Shown here: positions 1 through 10,024 of the stretch, in pieces
Layout: each line of letters begins with the position of its first letter
Position numbering within the stretch: the stretch's first letter is position 1
NCBI RefSeq assembly: GCF_000520995.1
Contig: NZ_JACA01000003.1
Location: 372,001 to 436,000, forward strand
Reading direction: 5' to 3'
Length of the DNA stretch: 64,000 nt
From: Aquimarina macrocephali JAMB N27
Lineage (GTDB): Bacteria; Bacteroidota; Bacteroidia; Flavobacteriales; Flavobacteriaceae
Translations under genes and position numbers: made by a program
The notes under the pieces: model-generated
Told to the model about the DNA's origin: nothing
Databases searched by the model: none
The model's input: only the letters and a program-made list of their open reading frames with translations

Positions 1-153
1 AAGTTATAATAAAACTGTTCCTAATACTGTGCAAGATATAGCCGTTTAAGCGTGTATAAAACACCGTAAACGATGAAAATTAGGGTACTGAAAACAGGGA
101 TGTTTTATACCCCATTTACTGGTATGTTGTATTTAGAATCTATCAAAAATAAA

Positions 154-966
154 TTAGTATTCTCTAAGGTATTTCTCTTTTTCTTTAAGTGCAATAGCTT
201 GTTTTCCTCTTCCGGTCAGGAATTTTGTTTTTAAGGTAATTCTTTCTTTTAGTCTTTGAAAAAATACAATGAAGTGTAAATGTGGCCCTGTAGCCCAACC
301 TACATCACCACTATATCCTATAAATTGACCTATTTTTATCTCATCTCCGATGTTTACCTGTGCTCCATTTTTTTTAATATGGGTATACTCGGCAAAAGTA
401 CCATCACTATGATAGATAAGAATAAAATTGTTATACTTGGCACACTCGGCAGAAGTACAACTTTTACTAAAACTTTCTTCGATATCTACAACTACTCCAT
501 CCCGTGCTGCATAAATTTTAGTTCCTACTGGCATTTTAAAATCTAATGCATTTTCATTTTGGTGAGAAGTAGCTCCATTATATCCTTGGGATAACCAATA
601 TTCTTCTCCTTTTTTAAATGGTAAGTAATATTTAAAACCGGTATCGTATTTTTTTTGGTTATGATTTCCATGATTATAGATAGATTCATATCCCAGTTTT
701 ATGCGTTTTTTTCTATCAATTACCTTTAGGTCGGTAATCGTATGTCTTTTTGTTTTTGCTGGTACTACAAAAACTTTATTGCTCCCATTAGTTGATGTTA
801 GATTTTCTAATCTGAAGTCTATTTTTGCAGATACCGGAGTATATTCATCATTATCCGCCAGGATCTTAAACCCATTTTCTGTTTCTTCATAATAGAGTTT
901 AAAGTTATCCTGGGAAAACATACTCATTGAAAACAGGCAAAAAATAAGAAGTAAAGTACCTTTCAT
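154..966 (-). CDS. Exported M23 (LytM-type) metallopeptidase
   Basis: This is a predicted periplasmic or outer-membrane zinc endopeptidase of family M23, which cuts peptidoglycan cross-links or glycine-rich peptides. The 270-residue product starts with a signal peptide of about 18 residues ending in FSQ. The catalytic domain covers about residues 125-235. It keeps the expected zinc and catalytic residues: H135 and D142 in SHQNENALDF, H196, and the HLH motif at 229-231. The N-terminal part (20-120) is a beta-rich region that I cannot name. The last 35 residues are very basic. No partner gene is adjacent; the next gene downstream lies outside the window. The family call is firm, but the substrate is unknown. 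Confidence 0.85.
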   Translation of the reverse strand: MKGTLLLIFCLFSMSMFSQDNFKLYYEETENGFKILADNDEYTPVSAKIDFRLENLTSTNGSNKVFVVPAKTKRHTITDLKVIDRKKRIKLGYESIYNHGNHNQKKYDTGFKYYLPFKKGEEYWLSQGYNGATSHQNENALDFKMPVGTKIYAARDGVVVDIEESFSKSCTSAECAKYNNFILIYHSDGTFAEYTHIKKNGAQVNIGDEIKIGQFIGYSGDVGWATGPHLHFIVFFQRLKERITLKTKFLTGRGKQAIALKEKEKYLREY

Positions 967-1143
967 AAGTTTTATTTTATCTAAACAACTACAAAAACTA
1001 TACCGATAGCAATATGTTAATCAATTAACAAGATATCACCGGTAAAAAACCAAATCATTCTACATCCAATATATGGATAAATGAATGGTATTTTTATTAC
1101 TATAAGGTACCAAAAATTTTAAATTTATCTAATTCGGGTTAAA

Positions 1144-2931
1144 TTAGTAGTTAAATTTGTATGTAACTCCTCCCAAAACTTGTATATCCTGAACAGGGAA
1201 ATTCACCCAACGCTCATAATTATCTCCTGCCAGATTGTTTCCTTTAATGAAGAAAGATAGTTTATCACTTAATCGATATCCTAAATTTACATTAGCATCA
1301 AAATAGGAATCCAGAGTTACGACAGACTCAGGAACTGTAGGTAAAGAAATGACTTGATTATTAATATCTTTTCGTTCACCAACATAAAACAACTGTGCAC
1401 CTACATACCATTTCTTATTGATTTGGTAATCCATAAGTACTGAAGCTTTTAGCTCAGGGAGATTCCATGCTTCTTGTTCATCTTCTGAACTATAATTAAA
1501 ATATTCTGCAGAAGCTCCTAATTTAAACTTTTTGCTAATTTCGAAATTTAGCTCTCCATACCCTACTAGTGTATTAACATCATCATAGCGATACGAGAAT
1601 GAGTTTCCATAATCAAACCCTTCTCGTTGTAATGTTGGTCTAACGTTATTAACAAATAAAGGTTTTTCATCTTCTGAAATATAACTTCCCCTGAAATTAT
1701 AACTTACTACATCAGATATTTTCCCTTTCAATCCTATATAAGCATCATATAACATATTTGTAGGTTCTATAACCAAAGTTGGGGATACAAAAGGGTTTTT
1801 TTGCACTGCATCCCGATATGTATTTTGTTGTAAATCACCTTCAAGTCCGCCATAGGCAATAACAGCTTCTTCTAATAATCTATAGGAAGCAGTTACTTTA
1901 GGATAAATAAAGAAATCATTATCACTATTCTCTGTATCAATACTATAATACACTGCTGCTCCAAGATTTAAGGTAAGGTTATCTCTTAATATTACAAGAC
2001 TTGGATTGACCCCAACATTTAAAACGCCGTACTCATTTGGTGTCTGGAACGCAAGATCGCGTTCGAAACTTCCTTTTAAATAATCTGCGATAAAATTGGT
2101 TGTGATTAGGTTGTCTCCAATTTCGAATTCAAAAGTAGGTTTCGCTATCACATGGTGCTCTACAGAACTTAAAGCATCTCCAAAATACCTATAGTTTAAT
2201 ACTGCTTTCTTAAAATACAAATCATCAAATTGAAGTTTCCCTCCTAATTTTGCTCCAAAATAATTTTGTTGTGGATCAATTGCATTAATCTGTTCTTGTG
2301 TTAGTGAAGGAATGTCTGGTAATCCATACCAATTGTACAATTGGTGCTCTGCACCTACTTCTATCCCATATGTATAATTTCTTGTACGAGATGTATAATT
2401 AAGGTCAAGAAAAGTATTATAAAATTTATCATCTAATTGCACCTCTTCTATGCCTCCCTGTGACGAATTATGATGCAAATACAATCCAATATTATCTGAT
2501 CGGTTAAGTTGAAAATTACTATAAAACTCTGCAAGAACCGATGTAAAATTCCCAAATCCTAGTGTAGCATAGTTATCATAGATATCTATGGGTTTTGGTC
2601 TATCGATATTGGCTGCCCTTCCTTTTGCAGGTGTATATGTAGATGCTACTGGTACCGAAAAAATACTATATCGTATTTGTTTTTTCTGCTGTGTGACAGA
2701 ATCATTAAGAACAGGAGTCGATTTTACTTTAAATGCATCACTAATTGTTGGTGTGTACGCTTTTACAATAACTACACGTTCTGTCTCCAGAGTTTCATTT
2801 TCTTTTTCCTGAGCGAAGCCTTTTATTCCAATTATAAAAATAGGCGCAAAAAGTAATACTCTGGACCTCACAAGTCCTGAAGACTTATGAGATTTGTTTA
2901 TTTTCTTAAAATATGTAAACATATAACACAA
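1144..2931 (-). CDS. Outer-membrane beta-barrel protein, TonB-dependent-receptor-like
   Basis: This 595-residue protein has a signal sequence ending near GFAQ (about residue 41). A short segment (ERVVIVKAYTPTISDAF) follows, then many alternating amphipathic strands, ending in a terminal aromatic residue (TYKFNY), as in outer-membrane barrels. It resembles the C-terminal barrel of TonB-dependent receptors but is shorter than usual, and I see no clear carboxypeptidase-like or full plug domain. It lies 20 nt downstream of the large TPR gene on the same strand, so the two are probably co-transcribed and may form one envelope assembly. Met4 could also be the start. The transported ligand, if any, cannot be told from sequence. 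Confidence 0.75.
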   Translation of the reverse strand: MCYMFTYFKKINKSHKSSGLVRSRVLLFAPIFIIGIKGFAQEKENETLETERVVIVKAYTPTISDAFKVKSTPVLNDSVTQQKKQIRYSIFSVPVASTYTPAKGRAANIDRPKPIDIYDNYATLGFGNFTSVLAEFYSNFQLNRSDNIGLYLHHNSSQGGIEEVQLDDKFYNTFLDLNYTSRTRNYTYGIEVGAEHQLYNWYGLPDIPSLTQEQINAIDPQQNYFGAKLGGKLQFDDLYFKKAVLNYRYFGDALSSVEHHVIAKPTFEFEIGDNLITTNFIADYLKGSFERDLAFQTPNEYGVLNVGVNPSLVILRDNLTLNLGAAVYYSIDTENSDNDFFIYPKVTASYRLLEEAVIAYGGLEGDLQQNTYRDAVQKNPFVSPTLVIEPTNMLYDAYIGLKGKISDVVSYNFRGSYISEDEKPLFVNNVRPTLQREGFDYGNSFSYRYDDVNTLVGYGELNFEISKKFKLGASAEYFNYSSEDEQEAWNLPELKASVLMDYQINKKWYVGAQLFYVGERKDINNQVISLPTVPESVVTLDSYFDANVNLGYRLSDKLSFFIKGNNLAGDNYERWVNFPVQDIQVLGGVTYKFNY

Positions 2932-2951
2932 CTCGTTTTAATAACTGATTA

Positions 2952-5900
2952 TTACTGCTCGGTTTGGATGGATGAATTTGTTTTTGCCTCTTCGGCTTTG
3001 ATTTTTCTGAGTTCGGTTTGTGCTTCATCGATAACCTCAGGGAAATCGGTGAAATTTTTAATTACACTTTCCAAAATATATGTGGCTTGATATGCATCTT
3101 TAAGTCCGTAAAAGTTTTTGGCCATAAGCACCAGACCTTTAGAACCATACAATCGATATCCAGGAAAATCTTTAGACAATTTTTGAATGGTTTCATTAGA
3201 AACCTTGTAGTTCCCATCTAGGTTTTTAAAATACGCATTATAGTATAATGCTTCGGCAGCCAATTCTCCTGTAGCAATTTTTTGTACCTCGGCATATGCT
3301 CTCTTTGCACGTTGCATATCTACAGTCTTAAATGCTGCGCGGGCAGTAAAAATCTTAGCATCACTTTTTACATCATTTTGAATTTTTGGATTCGCCAAAA
3401 CCTTATCAGCATATTCGATAGTTTTTTGATAATTCAACAATTGATAATAAGACTTCATCAGATTAGATTGTGCAAAAATGATATTTTGTGGATAATCGGC
3501 ATCACTTTCTAAACGTTCTAACACCGGGATTGCTTTTTCATATTTACGATTCTCCAGATATACTTGTGAGAGTCTTGCCAGTGCTTGTTCTGTAAACTCG
3601 GTTCTATCCTGTTGCAATACAAATTCGTAATGTGGGATTGTTGCATCTTTATTTCCTTTTTTGAAATACAGCTGCGCCAGGTGAAAATGACTTTTAAGAG
3701 CGTGCAAACCATTAGGGAATTCATTGAGGTATTTCTCAAAACCGCTAATCGCACCATTATCATTATTTTCTACAAATTGTTTTTCTGCAGCTTCAAAAGC
3801 CGTATTATCCAGATCGGCATCACTAACATCTACAAAACTTAATCCTTTTACCCAGCTAGCATACTCATTTGTTCTTCCTAAATCTACATAGATTAATCGT
3901 GCAGTATTCACAGCCTGGATTGCTTCATCAGTACCGGGATATTCTGCAACTACCTTTTTAAATTTAGACAAAGCTCTGTCTCCTTGATTTCCATTATAAT
4001 AAATTAGTCCTTGCTTTAGTAATGCTTTTGGCACATATGAACTTCTGGGTACATCTCTAATTAGACGATCATAAGCATCAATACCTCGCTGTGTTTTATT
4101 TTCAGAAACATACACATCTCCAAGGGCAAACATAGCATCATCACGATATGTTGATCTGGGGTACATTTTTAAGAACATCTCTAGATCCTGGATCTTTTTA
4201 TTATGTTTATTCACAAAACCATAACTAATTGCTTTTTGATAATGTGCATAATCAGAATCTGGTCCATTTTTTTTGATTGCCAGATTATAAGCTTCCATTG
4301 CCGGCCAGTATTTACTAGAAATAAAATGGCTATCTCCTAATCTTAGATATGTATCTGTTTGTCTTGCTTCATCGGTTTTGTTACTCTTAGAAAAAGTTTC
4401 AAAATATTGAGCTGCCTGGGGATATTGTTTCAACTTAAAATAAGTGTATCCCATATTATAATCTATATGCTCATACTCACTGGTCGATGAAGCTCCTGTA
4501 CTGCCTTTAAATTGTTTAAATCCAATCAAAGCATCATCAAAATTGTTTAGTAAGTAATCACTCTCAGCTTTCCAGTATATAGCTTTTGCTGTAAATGCCG
4601 GATCCACTTGTTCTTTTAGAGATTTATCAAAATATACTATTGCTTCTGGGTAATTATTTTCAGAATACAATTCTATCCCACGGTAAAAAGCTACTTTTTG
4701 ATACACTTCTTTATCTGCAAAGTTTCTACTTCCTTCAAGCAGATCCATCGCTTCTTTATAATTCTTTGATGTAATATAAGAGCTGATGAGCAGTTCTTTG
4801 ATTTCTTCTTCAAATTCTGTATTAGGATATTGATCTAAATAGGAAAGTAAAACTTTTGGGGCACTCTCGAAAGAGTTTCCTATTTCATAGCTTAATTTTG
4901 CATAATTATACGTAGCATCTTCTTTGATTTTAGCTTCAAAATCCATTTCAGAAGCGTTCTTAAAAGCATTTAGTGCTTGTTGTTTTTGATCTGTTTTAAG
5001 ATAAGATTCTGCCAAATGATAATACGCATTTTGGGCTGTTGCATTACGTCCATCTACAATTTTATTAAATTCTGAAATTGCATTCTGATACGCTCCTTGT
5101 TTATAATAAGCATATCCCAATAAATAATAATCTGTATTGTTCCATTTGCCTTTTCGTCCTTTATACTCTTTAAGGTATGGAGTTGCTTTATCATACTCAC
5201 CAAGGTTAAAATAACTCTCTCCTATAATTTTATTTAACTCAGATCTTTCTGATCGTTTCGATTTAGGTAATTGTACTAATCCTTCATTAATAGCTTCTTC
5301 AAAATTTCCTGACTTGAAGTTCATATCACTCTGGAAATATGATAAATTCTTATTGTATTGATCCAGATCCTTTACCTCGTCAAACAATTTATCGGCTTCT
5401 TTATAATTATCTCCTTCGTAGGCTATAAATCCAAGGTAATACTTTGCTTTGGCACTATATTCTGGAGAATCTTCTACACGATTTAAAAATTTCTTAGCCT
5501 CATTAAATCGTTGAATTTTGAAATAGGCATACCCATTATTAAAATTATATTTCTCCTTTTCTGCCCGGCCTAAATTACCTTCATCAACTTTGTCATACCA
5601 TTTACGCGCGTATGCATACTTACCATTATCAAAATAGTAAGTCGCTGCATCAAGGTATGCTGCATTACGCTTAATACTTGTAGGGTATTGTACTACAAAA
5701 TCTTCTAAAAGTTGATCTGCTCCTTTTTGATTTAGCCATACTGCACAATTTGCAATATAATAAGTACAATCAGCATCGATATTCTCATCTGTAGAGGCAT
5801 CTTTGACCTTATCAAATAAGTTTTGAGCGGCCAAAAATTGTTTATTATTATACAATTCGAGAGCCTGATTATACAGTACTAATTCATTGGTGTAAATTGC

Positions 5901-5969
5901 GGATTGCTGTGCAGACATATATGTAGACAGAACAATCACAAAAAGCATCGAGGTGATGTATTTGTTCAT
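2952..5969 (-). CDS. Large exported tetratricopeptide-repeat protein
   Basis: This 1005-residue protein has an N-terminal signal peptide (STYMSAQQ, about residue 21). The rest is almost wholly TPR-like helical repeats, with recurrent patterns such as AYYKQGAYQNAISEFNKIV and YFKLKQYPQAAQYFETF. It also has Sel1/YbgF-like segments (YPRSTYRDDAMFALGDVY) typical of periplasmic TPR scaffolds in Bacteroidota. It comes first in a two-gene unit with the outer-membrane barrel gene at 1144-2931. TPR solenoids bind other proteins, so a scaffold or partner-binding role in the envelope is inferred. No catalytic motif is visible. Confidence 0.8.
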   Translation of the reverse strand: MNKYITSMLFVIVLSTYMSAQQSAIYTNELVLYNQALELYNNKQFLAAQNLFDKVKDASTDENIDADCTYYIANCAVWLNQKGADQLLEDFVVQYPTSIKRNAAYLDAATYYFDNGKYAYARKWYDKVDEGNLGRAEKEKYNFNNGYAYFKIQRFNEAKKFLNRVEDSPEYSAKAKYYLGFIAYEGDNYKEADKLFDEVKDLDQYNKNLSYFQSDMNFKSGNFEEAINEGLVQLPKSKRSERSELNKIIGESYFNLGEYDKATPYLKEYKGRKGKWNNTDYYLLGYAYYKQGAYQNAISEFNKIVDGRNATAQNAYYHLAESYLKTDQKQQALNAFKNASEMDFEAKIKEDATYNYAKLSYEIGNSFESAPKVLLSYLDQYPNTEFEEEIKELLISSYITSKNYKEAMDLLEGSRNFADKEVYQKVAFYRGIELYSENNYPEAIVYFDKSLKEQVDPAFTAKAIYWKAESDYLLNNFDDALIGFKQFKGSTGASSTSEYEHIDYNMGYTYFKLKQYPQAAQYFETFSKSNKTDEARQTDTYLRLGDSHFISSKYWPAMEAYNLAIKKNGPDSDYAHYQKAISYGFVNKHNKKIQDLEMFLKMYPRSTYRDDAMFALGDVYVSENKTQRGIDAYDRLIRDVPRSSYVPKALLKQGLIYYNGNQGDRALSKFKKVVAEYPGTDEAIQAVNTARLIYVDLGRTNEYASWVKGLSFVDVSDADLDNTAFEAAEKQFVENNDNGAISGFEKYLNEFPNGLHALKSHFHLAQLYFKKGNKDATIPHYEFVLQQDRTEFTEQALARLSQVYLENRKYEKAIPVLERLESDADYPQNIIFAQSNLMKSYYQLLNYQKTIEYADKVLANPKIQNDVKSDAKIFTARAAFKTVDMQRAKRAYAEVQKIATGELAAEALYYNAYFKNLDGNYKVSNETIQKLSKDFPGYRLYGSKGLVLMAKNFYGLKDAYQATYILESVIKNFTDFPEVIDEAQTELRKIKAEEAKTNSSIQTEQ

Positions 5970-6337
5970 TTAAGTAAGTATTACAATCTAAAAAGTAAAT
6001 ATCGTTTCCCGCGAATAAATTTTGTGTTAAAGATACCCTAATCTTCTATTTTAATAACGAAATATTTTAGATATAATTACATAGTAAATTTAGAATTGTG
6101 AATACTTTATGAATATTAAAACTTTACCTTTGGTGTAATTTACCCTACACAGACCAATAAAAATGATAGTTTTGCCTTCAATTTAAGGTTTGGGTTTTAT
6201 AGAAATTAAAATATTTATTATGAAACTCTGTTATTTGTTTAGAGTAAATGAACTCATTTAAATTTTTTCCATACCTGATTTTTTTTAACAGAAAACTTTT
6301 TACTTTTACCAAGTATATTAATTCAGAACCATAAACT
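5970..6337. other. Divergent intergenic region
   Basis: This is the gap between the TPR gene (minus) and ftsE (plus). A plus-strand TACCTTTG box at about 6123-6130 fits the Bacteroidota -7 consensus TANNTTTG and could start a transcript reading towards ftsE. No convincing gene or stable hairpin was seen. The minus-strand reading frame that spans most of the gap has low-complexity composition and overlaps the ftsE start, so I do not call it. Confidence 0.4.
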
Positions 6338-7021
6338 ATGTCTAATACGGTATTAAGCCTCAAAAATGCTTCAATTTATCAACGCGAAAGTTTAATTCTT
6401 TCTGATGTCAATGTTGAAGTAAATAAAGGAGATTTTGTATATCTTATTGGTAAGACCGGTACAGGAAAAAGTAGTTTTATGAAAACATTATATGGGGATC
6501 TTCCTTTGTTAGAAGGCGAAGGAAGTATTGTTGATTTTGATTTACCTACCCTTCAAGAAAATCAAATCCCTTTTTTACGCAGAAAATTAGGGATTGTATT
6601 TCAGGATTTTAAATTGCTTAATGACAGAACAGTAAAAGGCAATCTTTTATTTGTCCTTAAAGCTACAGGGTGGACAGATGAAAAGGGAATGGACAGTAAA
6701 ATTGATGATGTATTGGATAAAGTAGGTATGAAAACTAAGGATTTTAAATATCCATATCAACTATCAGGAGGAGAACAACAGCGTATTGCTATTGCCAGAG
6801 CATTACTTAATGATCCCGAATTAATATTGGCTGATGAGCCTACCGGAAATCTGGATCCACAAACATCTGTCGAAGTTATGGAAGTTCTAAGGGATATCAA
6901 TAAAAATGGTAACACCATACTTATGGCAACTCACGATTATGCTTTATTGCTTAAATATCCATCTAAAACATTAAAATGTGATGGAAATAAAGTATTTGAA
7001 GTTGTACAAAGAAAAGGGTAA
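6338..7021 (+). CDS. ftsE: Cell-division ABC transporter ATP-binding protein FtsE
   Basis: FtsE is the cytoplasmic ATPase that works with the membrane protein FtsX to control peptidoglycan hydrolases at the division site. The 227-residue protein has all ABC motifs: Walker A GKTGTGKS (38-45), Q-loop Q89 in FQDFKLL, signature LSGGEQQR (142-149), Walker B LILADE (162-167) and the switch histidine in ATHD. FQDFKLLNDRTV is characteristic of FtsE rather than LolD. ftsX is not adjacent, and the two genes are often separate in Flavobacteria. The ATG is chosen because the conserved first strand starts right after it. LolD or another MacB-type ATPase is the main alternative. Confidence 0.85.
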   Translation: MSNTVLSLKNASIYQRESLILSDVNVEVNKGDFVYLIGKTGTGKSSFMKTLYGDLPLLEGEGSIVDFDLPTLQENQIPFLRRKLGIVFQDFKLLNDRTVKGNLLFVLKATGWTDEKGMDSKIDDVLDKVGMKTKDFKYPYQLSGGEQQRIAIARALLNDPELILADEPTGNLDPQTSVEVMEVLRDINKNGNTILMATHDYALLLKYPSKTLKCDGNKVFEVVQRKG

Positions 7022-7124
7022 AAAAGAAATCTATAGGTTTTAATAAATCTAGAGCTTCAAGTTAATTTGTTATCTGTTTTCTACATAAATATTAAGAAGC
7101 ATACATTTACTTTAGCTAGAGTGA

Positions 7125-7466
7125 CTACCCTACTCGCAATCCATTTTTAACCTTTAAATCAGGACTTAATAAAGTTACTTCTTTATCTTCTCCTACTGCA
7201 CCTAAAACTAAACATTCACTCATTATATTAGCGATTTGTTTTGGCGGAAAATTGACTACAGCTATAACTTGTTTTCCTATGAGTTCTTCGGGTTGCTGGT
7301 AGAGTTGCGTAATCTGTGCAGAAGTTTTTCGCTCTCCCAGTTCTCCAAAATCAACAATCATTTTATATGCTGGATTTCGTGCTTCTTTAAAGATTTCTAC
7401 ATTTATTATGGTCCCCACTCGCATATCCACATTCATAAATTCTTTCCATTCTAAATCTCGATCCAT
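7125..7466 (-). CDS. CsaA-like tRNA-binding-domain protein
   Basis: The 113-residue protein is a single EMAP/CsaA OB-fold. The family signature is present in order: MRVGTIINVE (about 15-24), NPAYKMIVDFG (about 31-41), TSAQIT, and the C-terminal VTLLSPD and NGLRVG. Members bind tRNA-like RNA or act as export chaperones (CsaA of Bacillus); the role in Bacteroidota is not settled. The length matches free-standing CsaA. It is convergent with ftsE and probably has its own promoter. The family call is secure and the function is inferred. Confidence 0.85.
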   Translation of the reverse strand: MDRDLEWKEFMNVDMRVGTIINVEIFKEARNPAYKMIVDFGELGERKTSAQITQLYQQPEELIGKQVIAVVNFPPKQIANIMSECLVLGAVGEDKEVTLLSPDLKVKNGLRVG

Positions 7467-7655
7467 TATTTTTTATTTCAAATTATTTCTTAAAAGTATT
7501 GAAGTTCTTTTAAAAAATAACACTTTAAGTATTGATCTTTCAAAAGAGCAGTAAAAACCGTATTGAAACAATGTTTTTTACGTATTTGACCGTTGTTAAT
7601 TGTATTTTACCGATATTTTATTGTTTTTTACAAGCTTAGTTACAGGAATTATTCT

Positions 7656-7790
7656 TACATTTGTACCACACAAGTAAAATATTGTATACGATAATTCGCC
7701 CCAAAATATAGAATTAGCCCCAAATACCCCAATGCATACCCCAAAATATCGACGATAAATCCCGAGTTAACTCGGGATTTTATTTTTAAC
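7656..7790 (+). ncRNA. Candidate C-rich small RNA ending in a palindromic terminator
   Basis: A TACATTTG box (7656-7663) fits the Bacteroidota -7 consensus and would start a transcript near 7670. That transcript has no open frame of useful length. It carries four CCCC blocks (7699, 7718, 7727, 7739) in A-rich single-strand-like sequence, including the repeated CCCCAAAATAT at 7699 and 7739. It then ends in a perfect hairpin (7757-7780) followed by TTTTATTTTT. Promoter, short non-coding body and terminator together suggest an RNA of about 110-120 nt. The weak point is that no clear -33 TTG is visible. It is not a riboswitch class that I recognise. Confidence 0.45.
7757..7786 (+). terminator. 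Palindromic terminator 1
   Basis: This is a perfect 24-bp palindrome with half-site AAATCCCGAGTT, followed by a T-rich tract on the plus strand. It would end the candidate small RNA. Its core CCCGAGTTAACTCGGG is identical to that of the terminator at 7819-7850. Confidence 0.75.
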
Positions 7791-7818
7791 ACCAGTTATA
7801 GTTTAAACTTACTGTAAT

Positions 7819-7856
7819 AAAAAACCCCCGAGTTAACTCGGGGGTTTTTTATTTTT
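7819..7856. terminator. Palindromic terminator 2, bidirectional, downstream of typA
   Basis: This is a perfect 32-bp palindrome with half-site AAAAAACCCCCGAGTT, with A-run and T-run on its two sides, so it can act on both strands. On the minus strand it lies about 25 nt after the typA stop codon. It shares a 16-bp core with the terminator 40 bp away. Confidence 0.85.
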
Positions 7857-7878
7857 ATATGTCTACCTATAAAAGAGT

Positions 7879-9678
7879 TTAAACGATTTTATTTCGTTTA
7901 CGTTCAACTTCTGTTAAGTAGATTTTACGCAATCTTAAAAAGTTAGGGGTAACTTCTACGTATTCATCTTTTTGGATATATTCTAAAGCTTCTTCTAATG
8001 AAAACTTGATCGCAGGTACAATCTTAGCTTTATCATCTGCTCCCGAAGAACGTACATTTGATAATTTCTTCGTTTTGGTGATATTAACAGTCATATCATC
8101 ACCTCTAGAATTTTCTCCAATCACCTGTCCTTCATAAATATCTTCTCCCGGATCTACAAAGAATTTCCCTCTATCTTGTAACTTATCAATAGAATATGGT
8201 ATTGCCGAACCTTTTTCCATAGAAACTAATGAACCATTAATACGTCCAGGAATATCTCCTTTAAGTGGCTGATATTCTTTAAAGCGGTGCGCCATAATTG
8301 CCTCACCTGCAGTTGCTGTCAATAATTGATTACGCAAACCAATAATTCCTCTAGATGGTATCATAAATTCACATACCATACGATCTCCTTTGGCTTCCAT
8401 ACTAAGCATTTCTCCTTTACGCATAGTTACCATTTCTACAGCTTTTCCTGATACATTTTCAGGTAAATCAATAGTTAATTCTTCAATTGGTTCACATTTA
8501 GTACCATCTATTTCTTTAATGATTACTTGTGGTTGTCCAATCTGCAATTCATATCCTTCACGACGCATGGTTTCAATCAATACCGATAAATGCAGTACAC
8601 CTCGTCCGAATACCAAAAACTTATCTGCACTATCTGTATCATTAACTCTAAGCGCTAAATTTTTCTCCAGTTCTTTTGCTAATCTTTCTTTAATATGTCT
8701 GGATGTTACAAATTTTCCGTCTTTTCCAAAGAAAGGAGAATCATTAATTGTAAACAACATACTCATGGTAGGTTCATCGATAGCGATAGTCTTTAACCCT
8801 TCAGGGTTCTCTATATCTGCTACAGTATCTCCAATTTCAAAACCTTCGAGTCCTACCAGTGCACAAATATCACCAGCTTCTACTTTTTCTACCTTCATTC
8901 TTCCAAGGCCTTCAAAAGTGTGAAGTTCTTTTATTTTAGATTTTTTTATCGTTCCATCTCGTTTTACCAAAGAAACCTGCATTCCTTCGGTCAAGGTTCC
9001 TCTTTGTAAACGTCCAATAGCGATACGTCCTGTAAATGATGAGAAATCTAACGATGTGATCAACATTTGAGGAGTACCTTCTTCAATTTTTGGAGCAGGA
9101 ATATGCTCAATTACCATATCAAGCAGTGGCTCTATATTATCTGTTTCGTTTTTCCAGTCATCACTCATCCAGTTATTCTTAGCAGAACCATATACTGTAG
9201 GAAAGTCTAATTGCCATTCTTCTGCACCAAGTTCGAACATCAGGTCAAATACTTTTTCATGAACCTCATCTGGTGTACAGTTTTCTTTATCTACTTTATT
9301 AACCACAACACAAGGTTTTAACCCAAGGTCAATTGCTTTTTGCAACACAAAACGAGTTTGTGGCATAGGCCCTTCAAAAGCATCTACCAAAAGTAATACT
9401 CCATCTGCCATATTCAATACACGCTCTACCTCTCCTCCAAAATCGGCGTGACCAGGAGTATCAATAATATTAATTTTGGTTTCTTTATAGATAACCGAAA
9501 CGTTTTTTGAGGTAATGGTAATTCCTCTTTCGCGCTCCAGGTCATTATTGTCCAAAATTAAATCACCTGTGTTTTCATTTTCACGAAATAATTGACAATG
9601 GTACATAATCTTATCTACCAACGTAGTCTTACCGTGATCTACGTGAGCAATTATCGCAATATTTTTTATAGCTGTCAT
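7879..9678 (-). CDS. typA: Ribosome-associated GTPase TypA/BipA
   Basis: TypA/BipA is a translational GTPase of the EF-G class that helps ribosome assembly and translation under stress or cold. Using the ATG at 9678 it has 599 residues, the usual length. G1 is AHVDHGKT (11-18), G3 DTPGHAD and G4 NKVD, followed by EF-G domains II, III and V and the BipA C-terminal domain. An upstream in-frame ATG at 9786 would add 36 unrelated residues and lies upstream of a TACCTTTG -7 box (9701-9708, minus), so I reject it. The gene is monocistronic and ends at a strong palindromic terminator. Confidence 0.96.
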   Translation of the reverse strand: MTAIKNIAIIAHVDHGKTTLVDKIMYHCQLFRENENTGDLILDNNDLERERGITITSKNVSVIYKETKINIIDTPGHADFGGEVERVLNMADGVLLLVDAFEGPMPQTRFVLQKAIDLGLKPCVVVNKVDKENCTPDEVHEKVFDLMFELGAEEWQLDFPTVYGSAKNNWMSDDWKNETDNIEPLLDMVIEHIPAPKIEEGTPQMLITSLDFSSFTGRIAIGRLQRGTLTEGMQVSLVKRDGTIKKSKIKELHTFEGLGRMKVEKVEAGDICALVGLEGFEIGDTVADIENPEGLKTIAIDEPTMSMLFTINDSPFFGKDGKFVTSRHIKERLAKELEKNLALRVNDTDSADKFLVFGRGVLHLSVLIETMRREGYELQIGQPQVIIKEIDGTKCEPIEELTIDLPENVSGKAVEMVTMRKGEMLSMEAKGDRMVCEFMIPSRGIIGLRNQLLTATAGEAIMAHRFKEYQPLKGDIPGRINGSLVSMEKGSAIPYSIDKLQDRGKFFVDPGEDIYEGQVIGENSRGDDMTVNITKTKKLSNVRSSGADDKAKIVPAIKFSLEEALEYIQKDEYVEVTPNFLRLRKIYLTEVERKRNKIV

Positions 9679-9700
9679 AAACGCCTCATTTTTAAGGCTG

Positions 9701-9708
9701 CAAAGGTA
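9701..9708 (-). promoter_or_regulatory. -7 promoter element of typA
   Basis: TACCTTTG on the minus strand matches the Bacteroidota TANNTTTG consensus. It lies 22 nt before the ATG at 9678, which fixes that ATG as the start rather than the one at 9786. Confidence 0.6.
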
Positions 9709-10024
9709 CGAGATATTTTGACAGGTTGTATGCGAAAATTTAATTATTAGAAAAGCTCGGTAATTGATTTCATAAAGCTGATCCATGAAACTCCTTTAAA
9801 TTCTATATTTTAAGCAGTTAGAAGTAAATTAAAGATGATGAATATTGTGTCATTCAACTCTAATAATAAGTATAAATTAAAAAATAACGATAAGTGATTT
9901 TTGCTAAACATTTTTTTTATGAATGATTTGTTTTTTAATCAGACTTCTTGTCGTTATCACTTTTACTAATAATTCTTTCCTTCAAATCCTAAAAGACTTA
10001 TCTTTGCCTTCTTAAAAAAAACAT
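9709..10024. other. Divergent intergenic region typA / kdsA
   Basis: Apart from the two divergent promoter elements, this AT-rich gap shows no convincing gene or RNA hairpin. A 20-codon frame at about 9832 has no supporting features. Confidence 0.4.
9999..10006 (+). promoter_or_regulatory. -7 promoter element of kdsA
   Basis: TATCTTTG fits TANNTTTG exactly and lies 18 nt before the kdsA ATG, implying a very short leader. Confidence 0.6.

Noticed and set aside
3518..3842. Short frames inside the TPR gene
   Set aside because: They overlap the long TPR frame in other frames and have no protein-like features of their own.
6178..6363. 61-codon minus-strand frame before ftsE
   Set aside because: Low-complexity Lys/Phe/Tyr-rich composition, overlaps the ftsE start in antisense, no promoter or homology that I recognise.
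8390..8923. 177-codon plus-strand frame inside typA
   Set aside because: Antisense shadow of a well-conserved gene; its Ser/Pro-rich composition is a mirror of TypA codons.
9679..9786. N-terminal 36-residue extension of TypA
   Set aside because: The extra residues do not match the family and would lie upstream of the TACCTTTG promoter box.
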